Of a stretch of DNA of 64,000 bases, positions 25,310 to 34,678 are shown in pieces (the first letter of the stretch is position 1; every line of letters begins with the position of its first letter). The notes beneath the pieces were generated by a model. It searched no databases and was not told the DNA's origin. It was given only the letters and a program-made list of their open reading frames with translations. This stretch comes from Pseudobutyrivibrio sp. (lineage in GTDB: Bacteria; Bacillota; Clostridia; Lachnospirales; Lachnospiraceae), in NCBI RefSeq assembly GCF_017471675.1, contig NZ_JAFUSK010000051.1:1-64000 (forward strand), read 5' to 3'. The position numbers and the translations under genes are program-made.

Positions 25310-25422
25310 AACTAAGTAAAATCCGCAAATAAATCTAATAAATTCATCTTGGAATAATTGGCGAAATGAAAATTCTGCCTTGATAGTGATATATTACACC
25401 ACTCCTGCAAACGACAGCTATG

Positions 25423-25451
25423 AATATAACTCCTATCCAAAGAAATGTCAA
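25423..25451 (-). promoter_or_regulatory. Consensus sigma-A promoter reading into the repeat array
   Basis: On the minus strand the -35 box is TTGACA (complement of 25446-25451) and the -10 box is TATATT (complement of 25423-25428), exactly 17 bp apart. Transcription should begin near 25416 and cross all ten repeat copies before the first codon near 25000, giving a leader of about 415 nt. I see no open frame of interest in the leader. Confidence 0.75.
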
Positions 25452-25494
25452 CAGAAAAACTTACTACTTTATCAATATGCTATGACGAATAGTA

Positions 25495-25540
25495 TCAAAA
25501 AAGCCCCGGAAACATTGAATTTTCAATGTTTCCGGGGCTC
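25495..25540 (-). terminator. Strong terminator of guaA
   Basis: AGCCCCGGAAACATTGAA (25502-25519) pairs over 17 bp with the segment ending CCGGGGCT (25538). It is followed on the minus strand by TTTTTT. It separates guaA from the repeat-array promoter. Confidence 0.9.
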
Positions 25541-25549
25541 CAATTTTTG

Positions 25550-27097
25550 TTACTCAAGTTCCACTGTTCCAGGTGGCTTAGAAGTAAGGTCGTACATTAC
25601 GCGGTTAACGCCCTTGACCTCGTTTATGATACGGCTCATGACGCGCTGCAATACCTCGAATGGAATCTCAGATGCTTCTGCTGTCATAAAGTCGATAGTT
25701 TCTACGGCACGAAGGACTACGGCGTAGTCATAGGTGCGCTCGTCTCCCATAACGCCAACGGAACGCATGTTGGAAAGGGCTGCGAAGTACTGGTCTGGAA
25801 GCTTCTTAAGGCCTGCTTCAGCAAGCTCAGTACGGTAAATATAGTCAGCATCCTGTACAATGCGAACCTTTTCTTCTGTAACTTCACCGATGATACGGAT
25901 TCCAAGGCCTGGGCCTGGGAATGGCTGACGGAATACCAGGTATTTTGGTAAGCCAAGCTCTAAGCCAACCTTGCGAACCTCGTCCTTGAATAGGTTGCGA
26001 AGCGGCTCGATGATTTCCTTGAAATCAACATAATCAGGAAGACCGCCTACATTGTGGTGAGACTTAATTACAACTGACTCACCACCAAGTCCTGACTCAA
26101 CAACGTCTGGATAAATAGTACCCTGTGCAAGGAAGTCTACTGTGCCAATCTTTTTAGCTTCTTCCTCAAATACACGGATAAATTCCTCACCTATTATCTT
26201 ACGCTTCTGCTCTGGCTCTGTAACACCTGCGAGCTTAGCGTAGTAACGCTGTGCTGCGTTTACACGAACAAAATTAATATCAAAAGAACCAGCTGAACCA
26301 AATACTGACTCTACCTCGTCACCTTCATTCTTGCGAAGAAGACCGTGGTCTACGAATACGCAAGTAAGCTGCTTACCAATTGCCTTAGCAAGAAGTGCTG
26401 CAAGAACTGATGAATCAACACCACCAGAAAGTGCAAGTAACACCTTACCAGAACCAACACGCTCTCTAATCTCTGCTATTGTATGCTCTACAAAGGAGTC
26501 CATGCGCCAGCTACCTTCTGTACCACAGATATTACGAACAAAGTTAAATAAAATTTCCTTACCCTGCACAGTGTGAAGAACCTCTGGATGGAACTGAATA
26601 GCGTATAGGTTCTTATCTAAGCACCCAGCTGCTGCAACCGGGCAATCTGCTGTATGTGCAAGGATTTCAAATCCAGGAGCCACCTTAGAAATGTAATCAA
26701 AATGACTCATCCATACTATAGTAGACTTATCCACTCCTGCGAATAATGAATCATAAGCTCCATCAATAAAGGTCTCAGTTTTGCCGTATTCACGAACTGG
26801 TGCCTTTTCAACCTTGCCACCAAGCACATGCATCATAAGCTGTGCGCCGTAGCAAAGACCAAGCACTGGTATACCAAGTTCAAAAAGCTCCTTAGTATAG
26901 GTAGGTGCTCCTTCTTCGTAGCATGAATTTGGTCCACCAGTTAGAATAATTCCCTTTGGATTCATTTTTTTGATTTCTTCTAACGGGGTACGATAAGAAT
27001 AGATTTCGCAGTAGACATTACATTCTCTGACACGACGAGCCACAAGCTGATTGTACTGTCCGCCAAAATCGATAACGATGACTTTCTCCTGGTTCAT
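25550..27097 (-). CDS. guaA: GMP synthase (glutamine-hydrolysing)
   Basis: This cytosolic enzyme converts XMP to GMP with ATP and glutamine, the last step of guanine nucleotide synthesis. The 515-residue length is standard. The class I glutamine amidotransferase domain (1-190) has its nucleophile Cys82 in GLCYGAQLM and the His-x-Glu in QFHPEVLHT. The ATP-pyrophosphatase domain has the P-loop [10 protein letters not shown]. The C-terminal dimerisation domain ends [17 protein letters not shown]-like, here with PGTVELE. AAGGAG precedes the ATG. No purine riboswitch was seen in the 140 bases upstream. Confidence 0.98.
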   Translation of the reverse strand: MNQEKVIVIDFGGQYNQLVARRVRECNVYCEIYSYRTPLEEIKKMNPKGIILTGGPNSCYEEGAPTYTKELFELGIPVLGLCYGAQLMMHVLGGKVEKAPVREYGKTETFIDGAYDSLFAGVDKSTIVWMSHFDYISKVAPGFEILAHTADCPVAAAGCLDKNLYAIQFHPEVLHTVQGKEILFNFVRNICGTEGSWRMDSFVEHTIAEIRERVGSGKVLLALSGGVDSSVLAALLAKAIGKQLTCVFVDHGLLRKNEGDEVESVFGSAGSFDINFVRVNAAQRYYAKLAGVTEPEQKRKIIGEEFIRVFEEEAKKIGTVDFLAQGTIYPDVVESGLGGESVVIKSHHNVGGLPDYVDFKEIIEPLRNLFKDEVRKVGLELGLPKYLVFRQPFPGPGLGIRIIGEVTEEKVRIVQDADYIYRTELAEAGLKKLPDQYFAALSNMRSVGVMGDERTYDYAVVLRAVETIDFMTAEASEIPFEVLQRVMSRIINEVKGVNRVMYDLTSKPPGTVELE

Positions 27098-27237
27098 AGA
27101 TACTCCTTATGTGTTTGTTATAAATTTTCCTAAAGTATAGATTAAATTTTCAAATTCTTCAACCAAAAACATTAATATAAATAGGATTTCATTCGATACA
27201 ATATGTAGAACCTTGATTTTCGTCTAAAGGAGTTCCT

Positions 27238-27738
27238 ATGAATATAAGTGTAACTAATTCATTAAGCTTAAGATTGTTTTATAATGGCAATGCCTCTATC
27301 TCCCATGGCTCATCTAGAAACAACGAGCTTACTGGCACATTGTCTATGGCAGATGCCAGTGCTTTGCGCAATGCCATTAGAAAGCTGCAGGACTATGAAT
27401 TTGAGGACGCATCTAAGACCTTAATCCAGGAGAAGCTAAAGGCCTTTACGGATACAGTGAATAATACAATTACATCCGCATCAAAATATGGGGCAGGTGA
27501 TACATCTGTCAAAAACGCTGTGTCAAAGTTAAAGAGGCTTAATAATGATTACGCGTCAGAATTGCAAAAAATCGGTATCACTGTAAATAAAGATGGAACC
27601 ATGTCACTATATGAAAATGCTTCCAAAACCTACTCTTCTAAGAAGATTGACAGCTTTTTTGATGTGGACAGCGAATACCTGAATAGCCTATATGATACCG
27701 CTAAAAAAATCACCCGCAAAGTAGATGTTAGAATTTAG
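27238..27738 (+). CDS. Small helical protein of unknown function
   Basis: I do not recognise this 166-residue protein. It opens MNISVTNSLSLRLFYNG and has no signal peptide. A Ser/Asn/Thr-rich first 35 residues are followed by long amphipathic helices (MADASALRNAIRKLQDYEFEDASKTL, TSVKNAVSKLKRLNNDYASELQKIG). A short region, ITVNKDGTMSLYENA, resembles the helix-turn pattern of flagellar axial or cap proteins such as FliD and FlgK. A good AAAGGAG site precedes the ATG. It is divergent from guaA and ends before a terminator that separates it from trkA. A surface or motility role is a guess. Confidence 0.65.
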   Translation: MNISVTNSLSLRLFYNGNASISHGSSRNNELTGTLSMADASALRNAIRKLQDYEFEDASKTLIQEKLKAFTDTVNNTITSASKYGAGDTSVKNAVSKLKRLNNDYASELQKIGITVNKDGTMSLYENASKTYSSKKIDSFFDVDSEYLNSLYDTAKKITRKVDVRI

Positions 27739-27773
27739 CTTGCACTTTTGCCTCTTTTGGACTAGAGTATGAG

Positions 27774-27799
27774 TGGGTACTTGTGTATCCCATTTTTTT
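27774..27799 (+). terminator. Terminator or attenuator before trkA
   Basis: TGGGTAC (27774-27780) pairs with GTATCCCA (27785-27792), with one bulged T, followed by seven T. It ends 15 bases before the trkA start, so it may end the preceding gene or act as an attenuator in the trk leader. Confidence 0.65.
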
Positions 27800-27814
27800 A
27801 TTGGAGGCAATATA

Positions 27815-29203
27815 ATGATTTTTGAAAAAACCTCAAAACGAGGACTTAAGATTATCATCGTTGGCTGTGGAAAGGTTGGTCGCACACTTGTGGATAGACT
27901 TTCCAAGGAAGGCCACGATATTGTTATCATAGATAAAGATCAAGACAGAATTGATAATCTAACAAATCTATATGACATAATGGGAATCCAGGGTAATGGT
28001 GCCAGCTATAGCATTCAGCTAGAAGCCGGTATTAAGGACGCTGACCTCATTATTGCCGTCACAAACTCTGATGAGCTTAATCTATTATGCTGCACTATTG
28101 CAAAGCAGGTAGGTGATTGTGCTTCTATCGCAAGAGTTCGAAATCCTGATTATTCAAAAGAAATTTCATATTTACAGGAGAAGCTCGGCCTTGTAATGGT
28201 TATCAATCCTGAGTTTGAAGCTGCAAGAGAAATATCATCTATTCTTTCGCTTCCTTCTACCTTAGAGGTTTCTTCTTTTGCTCACGGGCAGGCTGAACTT
28301 GTTGAGTTTAAGATTGAAGAAGGTAATGTGTTAGATGGTCTTACAATTAAGGATTTGTCTTCTGCTATTACCAGCAAGGTGCTTATTTCCGCTGTTAAAA
28401 GAGGCAACGATGTTGTAATTCCTACTGGTGATTTTGTATTACATGCAGATGATATTGTATCTGCTGTAGGTGCCAGAAGATTTGCACGTACATTCCTTAG
28501 TGAGATTGGATTCAAGACAAGACAGGTTAAGGATTGCTTGATTGTTGGTGGTGGTAAGGCTTCCTTCTATCTTGCTAAACTATTATTACAGGCTAGAATT
28601 AACGTTAGAATTATCGAGCGTAATAAGGAGCGTTGCGAGGAGCTTTCTATTGCCTTACCAAAGGCTACTATTATTAATGGTGATGGTGGCGATGAATCCT
28701 TGCTTCGTGAAGAAGGTATCGAATATGTAGAAAGCTTCGTTCCTCTAACAGGAATTGATGAAGAAAACATCCTTCTTACACTTTATGCAAATCAGGTTAG
28801 CAATGCCAAGGTTATCACAAAGGTTAACCGCATTAACTTTGATAATGTATTATCACAATTGAATTTGGGTTCAGTGATTTATCCACGCCATATCACTGCA
28901 GAATCTATCATTGCATACGTACGTGCCAAAAGTGCTTCAGGTGATGGTGATGATATCCTTACACTTTATCATTTATTTGATCAGAAGGTTGAAGCTATCG
29001 AATTCAACATTAGTGAAAAGTCAAAGGCTGTTGGCGTACCATTTTCAGTGCTCCAGTTTAAAGATAACGTGTTAATTGCATTTATCAATCGTAATGGTAC
29101 AATCATTATTCCTAGTGGTTCTGACACAATAGAGGTTGGAGACACAGTAATGGTTGTTACTACACACACAGGCTTTGCCACAATACTTGATACTTTGAGG
29201 TAG
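27815..29203 (+). CDS. trkA: Trk system potassium uptake regulator TrkA
   Basis: This is the cytosolic gating subunit of the Trk/Ktr potassium transporter, about 462 residues long. It has two RCK units, each a TrkA_N Rossmann domain (IIIVGCGKVGRTLVDRL; LIVGGGKASFYLAKLL) followed by a TrkA_C domain. The double-RCK form pairs with TrkH, which is the next gene. GGAGG lies 8 bases before this ATG. A longer frame starts 42 bases upstream but lies in the terminator hairpin. Binding of NAD(H) or ATP is expected from the family. Confidence 0.95.
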   Translation: MIFEKTSKRGLKIIIVGCGKVGRTLVDRLSKEGHDIVIIDKDQDRIDNLTNLYDIMGIQGNGASYSIQLEAGIKDADLIIAVTNSDELNLLCCTIAKQVGDCASIARVRNPDYSKEISYLQEKLGLVMVINPEFEAAREISSILSLPSTLEVSSFAHGQAELVEFKIEEGNVLDGLTIKDLSSAITSKVLISAVKRGNDVVIPTGDFVLHADDIVSAVGARRFARTFLSEIGFKTRQVKDCLIVGGGKASFYLAKLLLQARINVRIIERNKERCEELSIALPKATIINGDGGDESLLREEGIEYVESFVPLTGIDEENILLTLYANQVSNAKVITKVNRINFDNVLSQLNLGSVIYPRHITAESIIAYVRAKSASGDGDDILTLYHLFDQKVEAIEFNISEKSKAVGVPFSVLQFKDNVLIAFINRNGTIIIPSGSDTIEVGDTVMVVTTHTGFATILDTLR

Positions 29204-29210
29204 TCGGATT

Positions 29211-30707
29211 ATGAATCATTCCGTTATTCGTTTTATTTTAGGTTATGTTATTGGATTTATGGGATTGTTTTTGATGCTTCCCATACTTGTTGCTGTAATT
29301 TATCATGAAAATGTATGGATTGACTATGCAATTGTTGCAGTTCCATGTCTTCTGATTGGAATAGTAAATAGCTATTTCAAGCCAAAGCAGTTTTCCTTTT
29401 ATTTGAAAGAAGGCTTCTTTTGTACCGGAGCTTCATGGGTGGTGCTTTCTATAATTGGTGCTCTTCCACTATACCTTAGTGACGAGATTCCACATTATAT
29501 TGATGCATTGTTTGAGGCAGTTTCAGGTTTTACCACAACAGGTGCTTCCATCATTGATAATGTAGAGCTTCTTAGCCATGCATCACTGTTTTGGCGAAGC
29601 TTCACTCACCTTGTTGGTGGTATGGGAGTTTTAGTATTCCTGCTTACAGTTATTCCCCTTGCAGGTGGTGATGGTTCTCAGTTCAATCTTATGAAGGCTG
29701 AGTCCCCTGGACCTTCTGTTGGAAAGCTTGTTCCAAAACTTAAGAATACTGCCCAGATGCTTTATTTGATTTACTTGGGATTATGTGCACTTGAATTTAT
29801 TCTTTTGTTAATTGCAGGCATGACACCATTTGAGGCAATCAATACAGCCATTGCTACAGCAGGTACTGGTGGATTTGGTATTTACGCAGACAGCTGCGCT
29901 GGATTTAATGTGGCCAGCCAATGGATTATTGCAATATTCATGTTTATATTTGGTGTTAATTTTAACTTTTACTATTATGTGCTCTTCCACCATGCAAGAG
30001 ACGCATTTAGAATGGAAGAAGTTAGAATGTATTCCTTCCTGACTGCTATTTCTATTGGTATTATTACTGTAAATACATTAGGAAGCAGTGCAGGGCTTTT
30101 CGATGCCCTCACTAAGGCGGCATTCCAGGTTACATCAGTTCAATCATCTACCGGTTTTTCTACTGCTGATTTTGCTCAGTGGCCACAGGCCAGCAGATGT
30201 GTACTTGTACTTCTCATGTTTATCGGTGCTTGTGCCGGTTCTACAGGTGGTGGTATCAAGGTTTCCCGCTTCGTGCTTATGGGCAAGGCGGTTCATAAGG
30301 AGCTTATTAGCTACATTCATCCTCGTAGCGTCAGAAAGACTCTCATGGATGGCAAGCCGGTTAACCACGAAACAATCCGTTCTAACAACGTATTCTTCGG
30401 CACATTTATGCTGATATTCTTTGTTAGTGCATTTATACTATCATTTGAAAACCTTGATTTTTCTACAGTATTTACAGCTGTGATTGCCACAATGAGTAAC
30501 ATTGGACCAGGTCTTAGCCTGGTAGGACCAGCAGCCAACTTTGGATTCTTCTCTGATTTATCAAAGATTGTATTGATTTTTGATATGCTTGCAGGAAGAC
30601 TTGAATTGTTCCCAATTCTTATGCTATTCCACCCTAAGATTTGGAACGATTTATTCTCAAAACGTCGTTGTAAAGAATTAAAGAACGCAGGAAAAGTATT
30701 AAAATAA
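29211..30707 (+). CDS. trkH: Trk system potassium uptake protein TrkH
   Basis: This 498-residue integral membrane protein is the ion-conducting subunit of the Trk potassium system. Four selectivity-filter-like loops are recognisable: SGFTTTGAS, ATAGTGGFGIY, QSSTGFSTAD and TMSNIGPGL. The final RLELFPILMLFHP is also typical of TrkH. The gene begins 7 bases after trkA, with no strong ribosome site, so translational coupling is probable. It ends in TAATG, overlapping the next start. Confidence 0.96.
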   Translation: MNHSVIRFILGYVIGFMGLFLMLPILVAVIYHENVWIDYAIVAVPCLLIGIVNSYFKPKQFSFYLKEGFFCTGASWVVLSIIGALPLYLSDEIPHYIDALFEAVSGFTTTGASIIDNVELLSHASLFWRSFTHLVGGMGVLVFLLTVIPLAGGDGSQFNLMKAESPGPSVGKLVPKLKNTAQMLYLIYLGLCALEFILLLIAGMTPFEAINTAIATAGTGGFGIYADSCAGFNVASQWIIAIFMFIFGVNFNFYYYVLFHHARDAFRMEEVRMYSFLTAISIGIITVNTLGSSAGLFDALTKAAFQVTSVQSSTGFSTADFAQWPQASRCVLVLLMFIGACAGSTGGGIKVSRFVLMGKAVHKELISYIHPRSVRKTLMDGKPVNHETIRSNNVFFGTFMLIFFVSAFILSFENLDFSTVFTAVIATMSNIGPGLSLVGPAANFGFFSDLSKIVLIFDMLAGRLELFPILMLFHPKIWNDLFSKRRCKELKNAGKVLK

Positions 30708-31360
30708 TGCAAACAACTATTATGAAGATGACTGATGCTTTCGAGCATCAGTCTTTTTACAAATCAAAAGAAAATATAAAAATTATCGACTGCCGTGACA
30801 TAGAAGGTACACGCTGTTATTTGGACGACTTAGCTAAGGAGCAGCTTCTTAAAAGAATGGAGGCTGCTTCTTTAAATGGACTCCATTTTATCGATTCTGG
30901 CAACTACCACTATCTTACATTACTGTGGTTGCAAAGGATTAATACACCATTTAATCTGATTCTTTTTGACCATCATCCTGATAACCAGCCACCTAGCTTT
31001 GGACAAATTACATCCTGCGGTGGATGGGTTTTAGAGGCTACTACAGAGCTTTCTAACCTTAAGCAGGTATTTACCTTTGGTGTAGGGGAATTTCCAGATA
31101 TTAGCCAAATTCCAACGGATATCCCTATATATATTTCCATTGATAAGGATGTACTTTCAACAGATTTTGCCGTCACTGATTGGGACCAGGGTGATATGAC
31201 TATTGATGAAATGATTTCTTATCTGAAAGAAATTATTAAAAACCGCCAGATACTTGGTGTAGATATTTGTGGAGACAGTGGAGAATACGCTGAAAATGGA
31301 GCCTGTATTAATAATCAGATAAATCAGACTCTTTTTGACTTTTTCGCCAATTTTCTTTAA
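30707..31360 (+). CDS. Arginase/agmatinase-fold (ureohydrolase family) protein
   Basis: This 217-residue protein is shorter than true arginases (about 300). It keeps the two metal-binding clusters of the fold, LFDHHPDNQP (family D-H-x-D) and ISIDKDVLSTDFA (D-x-D), along with IDSGNYHYLT and GVDICGD. It may hydrolyse a guanidino or related compound, but the N-terminal part of the family is missing, so the reaction is uncertain. Its start overlaps the trkH stop in TAATG, so it is translated with the Trk genes. This neighbourhood is unexpected. Confidence 0.8.
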   Translation: MQTTIMKMTDAFEHQSFYKSKENIKIIDCRDIEGTRCYLDDLAKEQLLKRMEAASLNGLHFIDSGNYHYLTLLWLQRINTPFNLILFDHHPDNQPPSFGQITSCGGWVLEATTELSNLKQVFTFGVGEFPDISQIPTDIPIYISIDKDVLSTDFAVTDWDQGDMTIDEMISYLKEIIKNRQILGVDICGDSGEYAENGACINNQINQTLFDFFANFL

Positions 31361-31396
31361 ACTATAGATAAGAAAAATGATTGGAGGGAAACCACT

Positions 31397-31999
31397 ATGT
31401 ATCCAGTAATTACTATTTCAAGAGAATTTGGCAGCGGCGGTCATAGCATTGGCGAGGCTGTTGCAAAACAGTTGAATATCCCATTTTATGACGGAGAAAT
31501 TGTTAATCGTGTAGCTGTGGAAAGTGGCTATGCAAAAGAGCTTATAGAAACCCAGGGAGAATATACATCTTCTACAGCAATGTGGTTTGATATTTCTGCT
31601 GCTGGAACAATGTATTTCCAAAGTCCTCAGGATGAAATCTTCATCGCACAGAAAAAGGTTATCCTTGATTGTGCAAGCAAGGGGCCTTGCGTTATCGTTG
31701 GTAGATGCGCCGATTACATCCTTAGAAAAGAAGGTGTACGCTGCATGAATGTTATGATTCACGCAGATATGGAGCACAGAAAAAAACGAGTGCTGGAGCG
31801 CTATGAAAACATCGAAAATGTAAGTATCGAAAAGCGTCTTGCTAAGAAGGACAAGCAGCGTAAAACTTACTACAAATATTACACTGATAAAAGCTGGGGT
31901 GATTTCAGAGAATATGATGTTATCTTAGATAGTGGATCTCTTGGTGAAGAGATGTGCGTAAAGACTATATGTGAATTAGCCGGTGCATTTCCGGAATAA
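31397..31999 (+). CDS. Cytidylate kinase-like family protein
   Basis: This 200-residue P-loop kinase has the fold of the AAA/cytidylate-kinase-like family found widely in Firmicutes. Its P-loop variant is TISREFGSGGHSIGEAVA, followed by IPFYDGEIVNRVA, VGRCADYIL and the lid part RVLERYENI. True Cmk proteins are longer and differ in the CMP-binding insert, so the substrate is uncertain. TGGAGGG precedes the ATG. It is the last gene of the plus-strand run beginning with trkA. A family A structured element sits immediately downstream and may end transcription. Confidence 0.85.
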   Translation: MYPVITISREFGSGGHSIGEAVAKQLNIPFYDGEIVNRVAVESGYAKELIETQGEYTSSTAMWFDISAAGTMYFQSPQDEIFIAQKKVILDCASKGPCVIVGRCADYILRKEGVRCMNVMIHADMEHRKKRVLERYENIENVSIEKRLAKKDKQRKTYYKYYTDKSWGDFREYDVILDSGSLGEEMCVKTICELAGAFPE

Positions 32000-32010
32000 A
32001 ACAAAGAAAG

Positions 32011-32149
32011 AACACCCCTCGTAATAGTCGGCAAGCGCGAGCAAGAGGGCCCCATGGAGTTAAGGAGGGACCCTTTAGGGAGGTTCCCTTGACTCCAATG
32101 GGAGATGGCTTGCGGGAGCATGTAAAACTACAGGGGGGTGTTTTATTTT
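32011..32149 (+). repeat. Family A structured element, copy A1
   Basis: The outer stem AACACCCC (32011-32018) / GGGGTGTT (32135-32142) is followed by a T-tract. It encloses a core shared with copies A2 and A3 in the opposite orientation: GGCAAGCGCGAGCA, GTTAAGGAGGGACCC, a small hairpin and AATGGGAGATGGCTTGCGGG. It can work as the terminator of the kinase-like gene and, with its A-rich left flank, of the convergent mecA. The outer stem differs in sequence from those of A2 and A3. Confidence 0.8.
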
Positions 32150-32150
32150 T

Positions 32151-32870
32151 TTATACCTGCGATAATACATTTACGCAATCGTCGCAGATTAAATCTCCAT
32201 GCTCTAGCAAGAATGCTCCGTCGAAGCTTTCTGTAAACATCTGTGTAGCAAATTCTGCTAAAACTAAGATTACTGCTGATATCTGACGACGTGTAAGCTC
32301 AAAGTTAAGCTTGATGTAATAGTCATCACCGTAGCGATAAAGTGCACTCTGCATTCCATCGTACTTTGGAAGATGCTTGCATAGTAAAATAGCTGCATCC
32401 AAATCAGGTAAGATTGCCCAAAGTGGTGTATCCAAATACTGGGCTGTTACCTCATCTGTGTCATCAGTTATAGCCTGAGCCTTCTGAACCGGCACATCTG
32501 CTGTGCCAGGGCCAGCTGCTACCATAGCCGGTGTAGAACCTGTTGTATTTTTTGTGGTAGATAGTGTTTCCTGTAAACCAGTTAAATGCTTCTTCAATTC
32601 CTCAATTGCAGTGGCAAGTCCGCTGCTTGAATCCGGGGATATAAGTAATGCAACATCACCCTGTGGCATAACTGTCATCTGAACACTATATGCCTTTGCA
32701 TGAGTCTCAATACCAAGTGTTTCACACGCCTCTGCTAAAATATCCCTAATAAAGCTCTGGGTCTTTTCCTGGTCACTGACGAAATCACCAAGCTCCATGC
32801 CGCTCATTTCCATTTCTTCTTTAGTGATGACACATCTAATTTTGTCCTCACCTATCTTCTTGAACTTCAT
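32151..32870 (-). CDS. mecA: MecA-type adaptor protein
   Basis: This cytosolic protein of about 239 residues is homologous to MecA/YpbH, the adaptors that deliver substrates to the ClpC-ClpP protease. The N-terminal substrate-binding domain (MKFKKIGEDKIRCVITKEEM, typical SGMELGDFVSD) and a C-terminal domain that contacts ClpC are recognisable. An acidic/Ser/Thr-rich linker lies at about 105-150. A longer frame begins 63 bases upstream, but AGGAGGGGAGCTG precedes this ATG. The proteins it targets cannot be inferred. Confidence 0.9.
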   Translation of the reverse strand: MKFKKIGEDKIRCVITKEEMEMSGMELGDFVSDQEKTQSFIRDILAEACETLGIETHAKAYSVQMTVMPQGDVALLISPDSSSGLATAIEELKKHLTGLQETLSTTKNTTGSTPAMVAAGPGTADVPVQKAQAITDDTDEVTAQYLDTPLWAILPDLDAAILLCKHLPKYDGMQSALYRYGDDYYIKLNFELTRRQISAVILVLAEFATQMFTESFDGAFLLEHGDLICDDCVNVLSQV

Positions 32871-32981
32871 CAGCTCCCCTCCTTTCAAATATGGACGTAA
32901 TAAAAGTTTAGCAAATCGAATTAAAAGTGTCACGGAAATTTCTGTATATATTGTGTGAAAGTTTTAAGAACTAGTTTTATA

Positions 32982-33890
32982 TTATTTAACTATTCCGACG
33001 ATATCATTTATATCGTCTATTTTCTTCCGATTCATATAATCTATAACACCATCAAGTATATCCACTGTGGCTGTAGGATTATAGAAATTTGCTGTTCCAA
33101 CAGACACTGCTGTAGCACCTGCCAACATCATTTCCACTGCATCTTCCCATGTGCTGACGCCACCCATTCCGATGATTGGGATGTTCACTGCGTTTGCACA
33201 TTCATATACCATTCTAACTGCTATTGGATGAACTGCTGGGCCAGACATACCTCCGGTCTTATTTGCCAGAACAAAGTTTTGACGCTCTACATCGATTTTC
33301 ATTCCTGTAAGAGTATTGATAAGCGAAATTGCATCTGCTCCTCCGGCCTCTGCTGCCTTTGCCATAACCTTGATGTCTGTAACATTCGGAGAAAGCTTCA
33401 TAACAATTGGCTGCTTGGCATGCTTCTTTACAAGCCTCGTGATTTTCTCTACTGCCTTAGGGTCCTGTCCAAAGGCGATACCGCCTTCCTTTACATTAGG
33501 ACATGATATGTTGATTTCAAGCATATCAACCCTGCTCTCTTCTGCCAATCTATCAACCACCTCAATATATTCTTCGGCTGAATGACCGCAAACATTAACC
33601 AGAACACGAGTATCTTTATAATTTTCTAGAAATTTTAGATCACGATTGCAAAATACTTCTACTCCAGGATTCTGCAAGCCAATAGCATTAAGCATTCCTG
33701 AACTTACCTCTGCAATACGAGGTGTAGGATTGCCTGGCCATGGTACATTTGCCACGCCCTTTGTAACAACCGCACCTAATCTATTTAAATCTACAAACTC
33801 TGAGTATTCCATACCAGAACCAAAGGTTCCAGAGGCCTCCATAATTGGATTTTGAAATTCTACTCCCGCAATTGTAACCTTAGTATTCAT
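32982..33890 (-). CDS. pyrD: Dihydroorotate dehydrogenase B, catalytic subunit
   Basis: This FMN-containing enzyme oxidises dihydroorotate to orotate in pyrimidine synthesis. At 302 residues it is the class 1B form, which needs PyrK to pass electrons to NAD+. Landmarks are the opening QNPIMEASGTFGSG, the NINISCPNVKEGG-like LEINISCPNVKEGGIAFG with the catalytic Cys, VMKLSPNVTDI, the SGPAVHPIAVRMV segment and IIGMGGVSTWEDA. It overlaps the pyrK stop by one base (TAATG), so the two are translated together. It is the last gene of the operon. Confidence 0.97.
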   Translation of the reverse strand: MNTKVTIAGVEFQNPIMEASGTFGSGMEYSEFVDLNRLGAVVTKGVANVPWPGNPTPRIAEVSSGMLNAIGLQNPGVEVFCNRDLKFLENYKDTRVLVNVCGHSAEEYIEVVDRLAEESRVDMLEINISCPNVKEGGIAFGQDPKAVEKITRLVKKHAKQPIVMKLSPNVTDIKVMAKAAEAGGADAISLINTLTGMKIDVERQNFVLANKTGGMSGPAVHPIAVRMVYECANAVNIPIIGMGGVSTWEDAVEMMLAGATAVSVGTANFYNPTATVDILDGVIDYMNRKKIDDINDIVGIVK

Positions 33891-34654
33891 TATAGGACTA
33901 CCTCCGTTGATAGGAAAACTGGACCATCTTTACATACTCTCTTATTATTTACATGGCTATGGTCATCTACCTCTGTAGACTGACATACACAGCCTAGGCA
34001 AGCTCCTACGCCACATGCCATACGCTCTTCCATAGAAACATAGCATTTAGCACCGATTGAAGCTGCGTACTCTGCCACACCTCTTAGCATAGGCTTTGGA
34101 CCACAGGCATAGATTACATCTGCTTTAAGGTCATTTTCCTTCATAGCATCCACAACTGTTCCGTGGACACCTGCTGAACCATCGTCTGTGGCAAAAATCA
34201 CCTCTCCTGCTGCATCAATAAAATCGTCAGCAAGGAACAAATCATCTGTACGATATCCAAGTACTGCTGTTACATCACCACTAAGTTCCTTAGCAAGCTC
34301 TAGCATTGGAGGTACGCCAATACCACCACCTACTACGATAGCCTTACCTGCCTCAAGAGGGAAGCCGTTACCTAGAGGTCCTAAAACTTCTACAGTATCT
34401 CCTGCCTGAAGCTTTGAGAACTCTTCTGTTCCCTTGCCTACTACACGGTAGACAACTCTGAGAGTGCCCTGTGCCTTATCAATCTCACAGATGCTGATTG
34501 GGCGTGGAAGTAGCTTGCTTCCATCGTTTGAAAAGATGTTGATGAATTGGCCAGGGATGGCGTATTGTGAAGCTGTTGTAGCTAAAAGCAAACTGTAGAT
34601 ATTATCTGCAAGCTTGTTAGAAGCTACAATCTGCGCTATTTCTTTAACTTTCAT
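33890..34654 (-). CDS. pyrK: Dihydroorotate dehydrogenase B, electron transfer subunit
   Basis: This 254-residue iron-sulfur flavoprotein partners PyrD. The FAD-binding region LLPRPISICEID is followed by the NAD-binding core AIVVGGGIGVPPMLELAK. The [2Fe-2S] cluster cysteines lie in MACGVGACLGCVCQS and a later Cys in RVCKDGPVF. It transfers electrons from dihydroorotate oxidation to NAD+. AAAAGGAG precedes the ATG. It sits between pyrF and pyrD in the pyrimidine operon. Confidence 0.97.
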   Translation of the reverse strand: MKVKEIAQIVASNKLADNIYSLLLATTASQYAIPGQFINIFSNDGSKLLPRPISICEIDKAQGTLRVVYRVVGKGTEEFSKLQAGDTVEVLGPLGNGFPLEAGKAIVVGGGIGVPPMLELAKELSGDVTAVLGYRTDDLFLADDFIDAAGEVIFATDDGSAGVHGTVVDAMKENDLKADVIYACGPKPMLRGVAEYAASIGAKCYVSMEERMACGVGACLGCVCQSTEVDDHSHVNNKRVCKDGPVFLSTEVVL

Positions 34655-34678
34655 TTATTTGACTCCTTTTAGTTTTTA

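Noticed and set aside
25034-25315. Coding frames on either strand across the repeat array (25034-25315 plus, 25084-25287 minus)
   Set aside because: They are frames running through repeats, without ribosome sites or recognisable domains.
27098-27237. Purine riboswitch before guaA
   Set aside because: The conserved purine aptamer loops are not visible in the 140 bases.
32089-32286. Small coding frame starting MTPMGDGLREH
   Set aside because: It is the family A repeat read as protein. Similar peptides appear at the other copies for the same reason.
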